From the NCBI RefSeq assembly GCF_001428805.1, contig NZ_LMIS01000001.1, positions 2,468,976-2,532,975 on the forward strand: a DNA stretch of 64,000 bases, read 5' to 3'. Source of the stretch: Aeromicrobium sp. Root236 (GTDB lineage: Bacteria; Actinomycetota; Actinomycetes; Propionibacteriales; Nocardioidaceae). The notes beneath the pieces were generated by a model. It did not search any database, was not told where the DNA came from, and saw only the letters and a list, made by a program, of their open reading frames with translations. Position 1 is the stretch's first letter, and every line of letters starts with the position of its first letter. Shown here piece by piece: positions 61,546 to 64,000 of the stretch. The translations under genes were made by a program, and so were the position numbers.

Positions 61546-61559
61546 TAGAACAGGTTCTA
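61546..61559. promoter_or_regulatory. KstR operator (box 3)
   Basis: TAGAACAGGTTCTA fits TnnAACnnGTTnnA perfectly and is nearly palindromic. It sits midway (22 and 20 bp) between the start codons of the divergent esterase and wax synthase genes. Confidence 0.82.
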
Positions 61560-61579
61560 GCAGGGTCTAGGATACGGCC

Positions 61580-62971
61580 ATGGATCGACTCAGCGGACTC
61601 GATGCGAGCTTCCTCTACCTCGAGAGCGGCGCGCAGCTCATGCACGTCTGCGGGTTGATCGTGGTCGACCCCGCGACGATGCCGGGCGGATACGACTTCG
61701 CGACGTTCAAGGAGCAGCTCGCCGAGCGCGTGTCCGACGTGGCGATGTTCAACCGCAAGCTCAAGTTCGTGCCGGGCCAGATCGACTTCCCGGTGTGGGT
61801 GACGGACGACGAGTTCGACATCGACCGGCACGTGCACCGGCTCGCCGTGCCGTCCCCTGGTGGCGAGCGCGAGGTCTCGGAGGTCGCGGGCCACCTCGCG
61901 GGCATCCCCCTCGACCGGGCCCGCCCGCTCTGGGAGATGCACGTGCTCGAGGGCCTGGCCAACGGCAAGATCGCGGTGTTCTCCAAGATGCACCACGCGT
62001 CGGTCGACGGCGTCTCGGGCTCCAACATGATCTCGTACCTGTGCAGCCTCGAGCCCGACGCGCCGCCGCTGGACACCAGCGCCGGGGAGCACCTGAGGGC
62101 ACCGTCCGACCTCGAGCTCTTCGGCCGCGGCGTCGTGTCGACCGTTGCGAAGCCGTGGCAGCTCGCCCGCCTGGCGGCGCCGACCGTACGCACGCTGGTC
62201 GAGACCGCGAGCCGTGCGCGCAAGGGCACGGCGATGGCCGCGCCGCTGACCGCACCGCGTACGTCCTTCAACGGCACGATCACCGGCCACCGGTCGATCG
62301 CCTACACCGACGTGGCGCTCGACGACATCAAGGCGATCAAGAAGGCCGTGCCCGGCGCGACGGTCAACGACGTCGTGCTGGCGCTCAGCGGTGGAGCCCT
62401 GCGGCGCTACCTGATGGATCGCGGCGAGCTGCCCGACTCGTCGCTGCTCGCGAGCGTGCCGGTGTCGGTGCGCAACGAGTCGACGCGTACGGGCGGCCGC
62501 AACAAGGTCTCGTCGATCTTCTGCAAGCTCGGCACCGACGTCGAGGACCCGCTCGAACGGATCACCGAGATGGCCGTGGCCAACGCGCACGCCAAGGACC
62601 ACCACTCGGCCGTACCGGCGGACACCCTGCAGGAATGGGCCGAGTTCGCCGCTCCGCGGACGTTCGGGCTGGCGGTGCGCATGGTGTCGGACCTGCGGCT
62701 GGCCGAGCGCGCGCCGGTGATCCACAACCTCGTCATCTCGAACGTGCCGGGGCCGCCGGTGCCGCTCTACTTCGTCGGGTCCCGGATCGACGCGCTCTAT
62801 CCGCTCGGCCCGATCTTCCACGGCGCCGGACTCAACATCACGGTCATGAGCAACAACGGCGAGATGCACATCGGCGCCATCGCGTGCAGCGAGCTGATGC
62901 CGGGCGTATGGGACCTGATCAACCAGTTCCCGATCGAGCTCGAGGCGATGAAGGCCTCAGTCCTCGGCTGA
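61580..62971 (+). CDS. Wax ester synthase / diacylglycerol acyltransferase (WS/DGAT)
   Basis: A 463-aa bifunctional acyltransferase that forms triacylglycerol or wax esters from acyl-CoA. The catalytic HHxxxDG is intact (HHASVDG, 138-144), and the second conserved block NLVISNVPGPPVPLYFVG is present in the C-terminal half. It begins MDRLSGLDASFLYLES, the family start. KstR box 3 lies 20 bp before its ATG, linking sterol breakdown to storage-lipid synthesis. Confidence 0.95.
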   Translation: MDRLSGLDASFLYLESGAQLMHVCGLIVVDPATMPGGYDFATFKEQLAERVSDVAMFNRKLKFVPGQIDFPVWVTDDEFDIDRHVHRLAVPSPGGEREVSEVAGHLAGIPLDRARPLWEMHVLEGLANGKIAVFSKMHHASVDGVSGSNMISYLCSLEPDAPPLDTSAGEHLRAPSDLELFGRGVVSTVAKPWQLARLAAPTVRTLVETASRARKGTAMAAPLTAPRTSFNGTITGHRSIAYTDVALDDIKAIKKAVPGATVNDVVLALSGGALRRYLMDRGELPDSSLLASVPVSVRNESTRTGGRNKVSSIFCKLGTDVEDPLERITEMAVANAHAKDHHSAVPADTLQEWAEFAAPRTFGLAVRMVSDLRLAERAPVIHNLVISNVPGPPVPLYFVGSRIDALYPLGPIFHGAGLNITVMSNNGEMHIGAIACSELMPGVWDLINQFPIELEAMKASVLG

Positions 62972-62975
62972 CCGA

Positions 62976-63040
62976 CCGAGATTCGGATCGAGCTGCACCA
63001 CGGGATGGCTCTCCGTGGTGCACCCGCATCCAAATCTCGG
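62976..63040. repeat. Nested palindrome between convergent genes
   Basis: The outer arms CCGAGATTCGGAT (62976) and ATCCAAATCTCGG (63028) pair 12 of 13. The inner arms TGCACCACGG (62994) and CCGTGGTGCA (63013) pair perfectly over 10 bp with a 9-nt loop. It fills the 77-bp gap between the wax synthase and hydrolase genes, so it could terminate both transcripts. Layout resembles the larger element at 22111, but sequences differ. Confidence 0.75.
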
Positions 63041-63048
63041 CGATGCTC

Positions 63049-63993
63049 TCAGGCGGGTTGTCGCTTCTTCATACGTGCTGAGGTGGTGAGGGCGGCGTCG
63101 AGCAGGGCGGGCACGAATGCCCGGTGCTCCAGCACGCAGCCGGCGTGGCCGCACGCTGCCTCGTGGATCGTCGCGCCGGGGATGCGGGCGGCGAGGTCGC
63201 GCTGGCGGTCGGGCGGGATCACGTGGTCGTTGGTGGTCACCACGACGGCGGTCGGTACGTCGACGCGCTCCAGCCAGAGCGTCGAGTGGTGCCGTCCGAG
63301 CGATGCCACGGCCTGACCCACGGCCCAGGGACTGCTCGACCGCCACTGCTTCAGCGCCCAGCCGGCGGTGTCGGAGCTGCCGGTCTCGATCTCCTCGGCG
63401 GCCGCCGCGCTGGCCCGGCGTACGACGCGCGAGCGGGAGAGTGTCGCGGTCAGTCCCATGCCCAGCGCCATGCCGGTGTGGAACACCCGCTCGCGGCCGT
63501 TGGTCCGGAAGTGCGCCGTGGTGGCGGCGAGGAGGAGCCCGCCGACGACGTCGGGGTGCTGACGCCACACACGCTGCGCGATGACCGAGCCCATCGAGTA
63601 GCCGGCGATGATCGGGCGGTCGAGGCCGAGCGCGTCGATCACCGCGGCGACGTCGTCGGCACAGTCCGAGATCAGGAACCGCTCGGACGTGATGCCGCGC
63701 CCGTGCCACCGCTGGTCGAACGTGATGACGCGGTAGTGCTGTGCGAGCGCGGGGATCGCCGGGAACCAGGTCAGCTGGCCCGTGCACCCCACGGCGTGGA
63801 GCAGGACGATCGCCGGCGCGTCGGGGGTCGGGCCGGGCACGTCGGTCAGCCACGTACGACCGCGTCGGGGGAGGTCCAGCCAGCGGCCCTCGGGGAGATC
63901 GACGGGCGGCAGGTCGAAGAGGTCCCACGTCGACGGGTCGGGCAGGAGGTGCCGCAACGCCCCGAGGGGCAGCAGCTTGACCGGGTTCCGCAC
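63049..63993 (-). CDS. Alpha/beta-fold hydrolase
   Basis: A 314-aa hydrolase: oxyanion segment LLHAVGCTGQLTWFP, then FDQRWHGRGI, the nucleophile elbow GYSMGS, Asp in TTNDHVIPPD, and His in EAACGHAGCV. A cap domain interrupts after strand 6. Similar enzymes serve as epoxide hydrolases, C-C hydrolases or lipases. It has no KstR box that I can see, and its start lies close to the window end. Confidence 0.88.
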   Translation of the reverse strand: MRNPVKLLPLGALRHLLPDPSTWDLFDLPPVDLPEGRWLDLPRRGRTWLTDVPGPTPDAPAIVLLHAVGCTGQLTWFPAIPALAQHYRVITFDQRWHGRGITSERFLISDCADDVAAVIDALGLDRPIIAGYSMGSVIAQRVWRQHPDVVGGLLLAATTAHFRTNGRERVFHTGMALGMGLTATLSRSRVVRRASAAAAEEIETGSSDTAGWALKQWRSSSPWAVGQAVASLGRHHSTLWLERVDVPTAVVVTTNDHVIPPDRQRDLAARIPGATIHEAACGHAGCVLEHRAFVPALLDAALTTSARMKKRQPA

Positions 63994-64000
63994 GGTTCCT

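Noticed and set aside
1-64000. CRISPR array, rRNA operon, riboswitch or replication origin
   Set aside because: No regularly spaced repeats, rRNA-like sequence, recognisable aptamer or DnaA-box cluster was seen on reading either strand.

Overview
The window comes from a high-GC (about 70% by eye) Gram-positive actinobacterium. The best fit is Nocardioidaceae, near Aeromicrobium or Nocardioides; this is inferred from gene content (Ku, tandem GAF-ANTAR proteins, tadA with its actinobacterial partner gene, the CE1758/CE1759-type flavin pair, KstR with FadE34), not from a marker gene. Coding density is very high. No stretch above 300 bases lacks a gene, and many genes overlap by the ATGA or GTGA tetramer.

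Layout. 0-10 kb: the end of an unknown gene, ku, stress-type SDRs, a methyltransferase, two adjacent GAF-ANTAR regulators, a glycosyltransferase, a hexapeptide acyltransferase, a DadA-like oxidoreductase and two small envelope or lipid proteins. 10-21 kb: a GABA/polyamine island with a soluble Cache-domain protein, a GntR/FCD regulator, a four-gene spermidine/putrescine-type ABC transporter, two succinate-semialdehyde dehydrogenases, GabT and a divergent LysR regulator. 21-32 kb: housekeeping genes (menB, pntA, pntB with a 39-residue membrane peptide, upp, tadA and partner, a GNAT, an LLM monooxygenase with FMN reductase), with four copies of a short palindromic repeat and several larger palindromes. 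32-43.5 kb: a tight minus-strand operon with a dipeptide/oligopeptide ABC transporter, a muropeptide-type LD-carboxypeptidase, an SIS protein, an M19 dipeptidase and a methyltransferase. Divergent from it are an M20 peptidase and a beta-lactamase-fold hydrolase. Then come tRNA-Ser(CGA), an ECF sigma factor with a membrane-anchored partner, and secreted or membrane proteins to 51 kb.

51-63 kb: a steroid-type region. It holds clear orthologues of the cholesterol regulator KstR and the fused acyl-CoA dehydrogenase FadE34, arranged divergently as in Mycobacterium tuberculosis. Three perfect matches to the mycobacterial KstR consensus TnnAACnnGTTnnA lie in three divergent promoter regions. They would place under KstR a thioesterase, an operon of SDR, DapB-like dehydrogenase, secreted protein, P450 and NTF2-like protein, plus an HSL-family esterase and a wax ester synthase/DGAT. 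This predicted local regulon is the strongest biological story here.

Two DNA-level signals stand out. The palindrome CGTACG is several-fold over-represented in all codon phases. A hairpin repeat around TTGAGCYTGTCGAA occurs four times within 6 kb, three times inside coding sequence.
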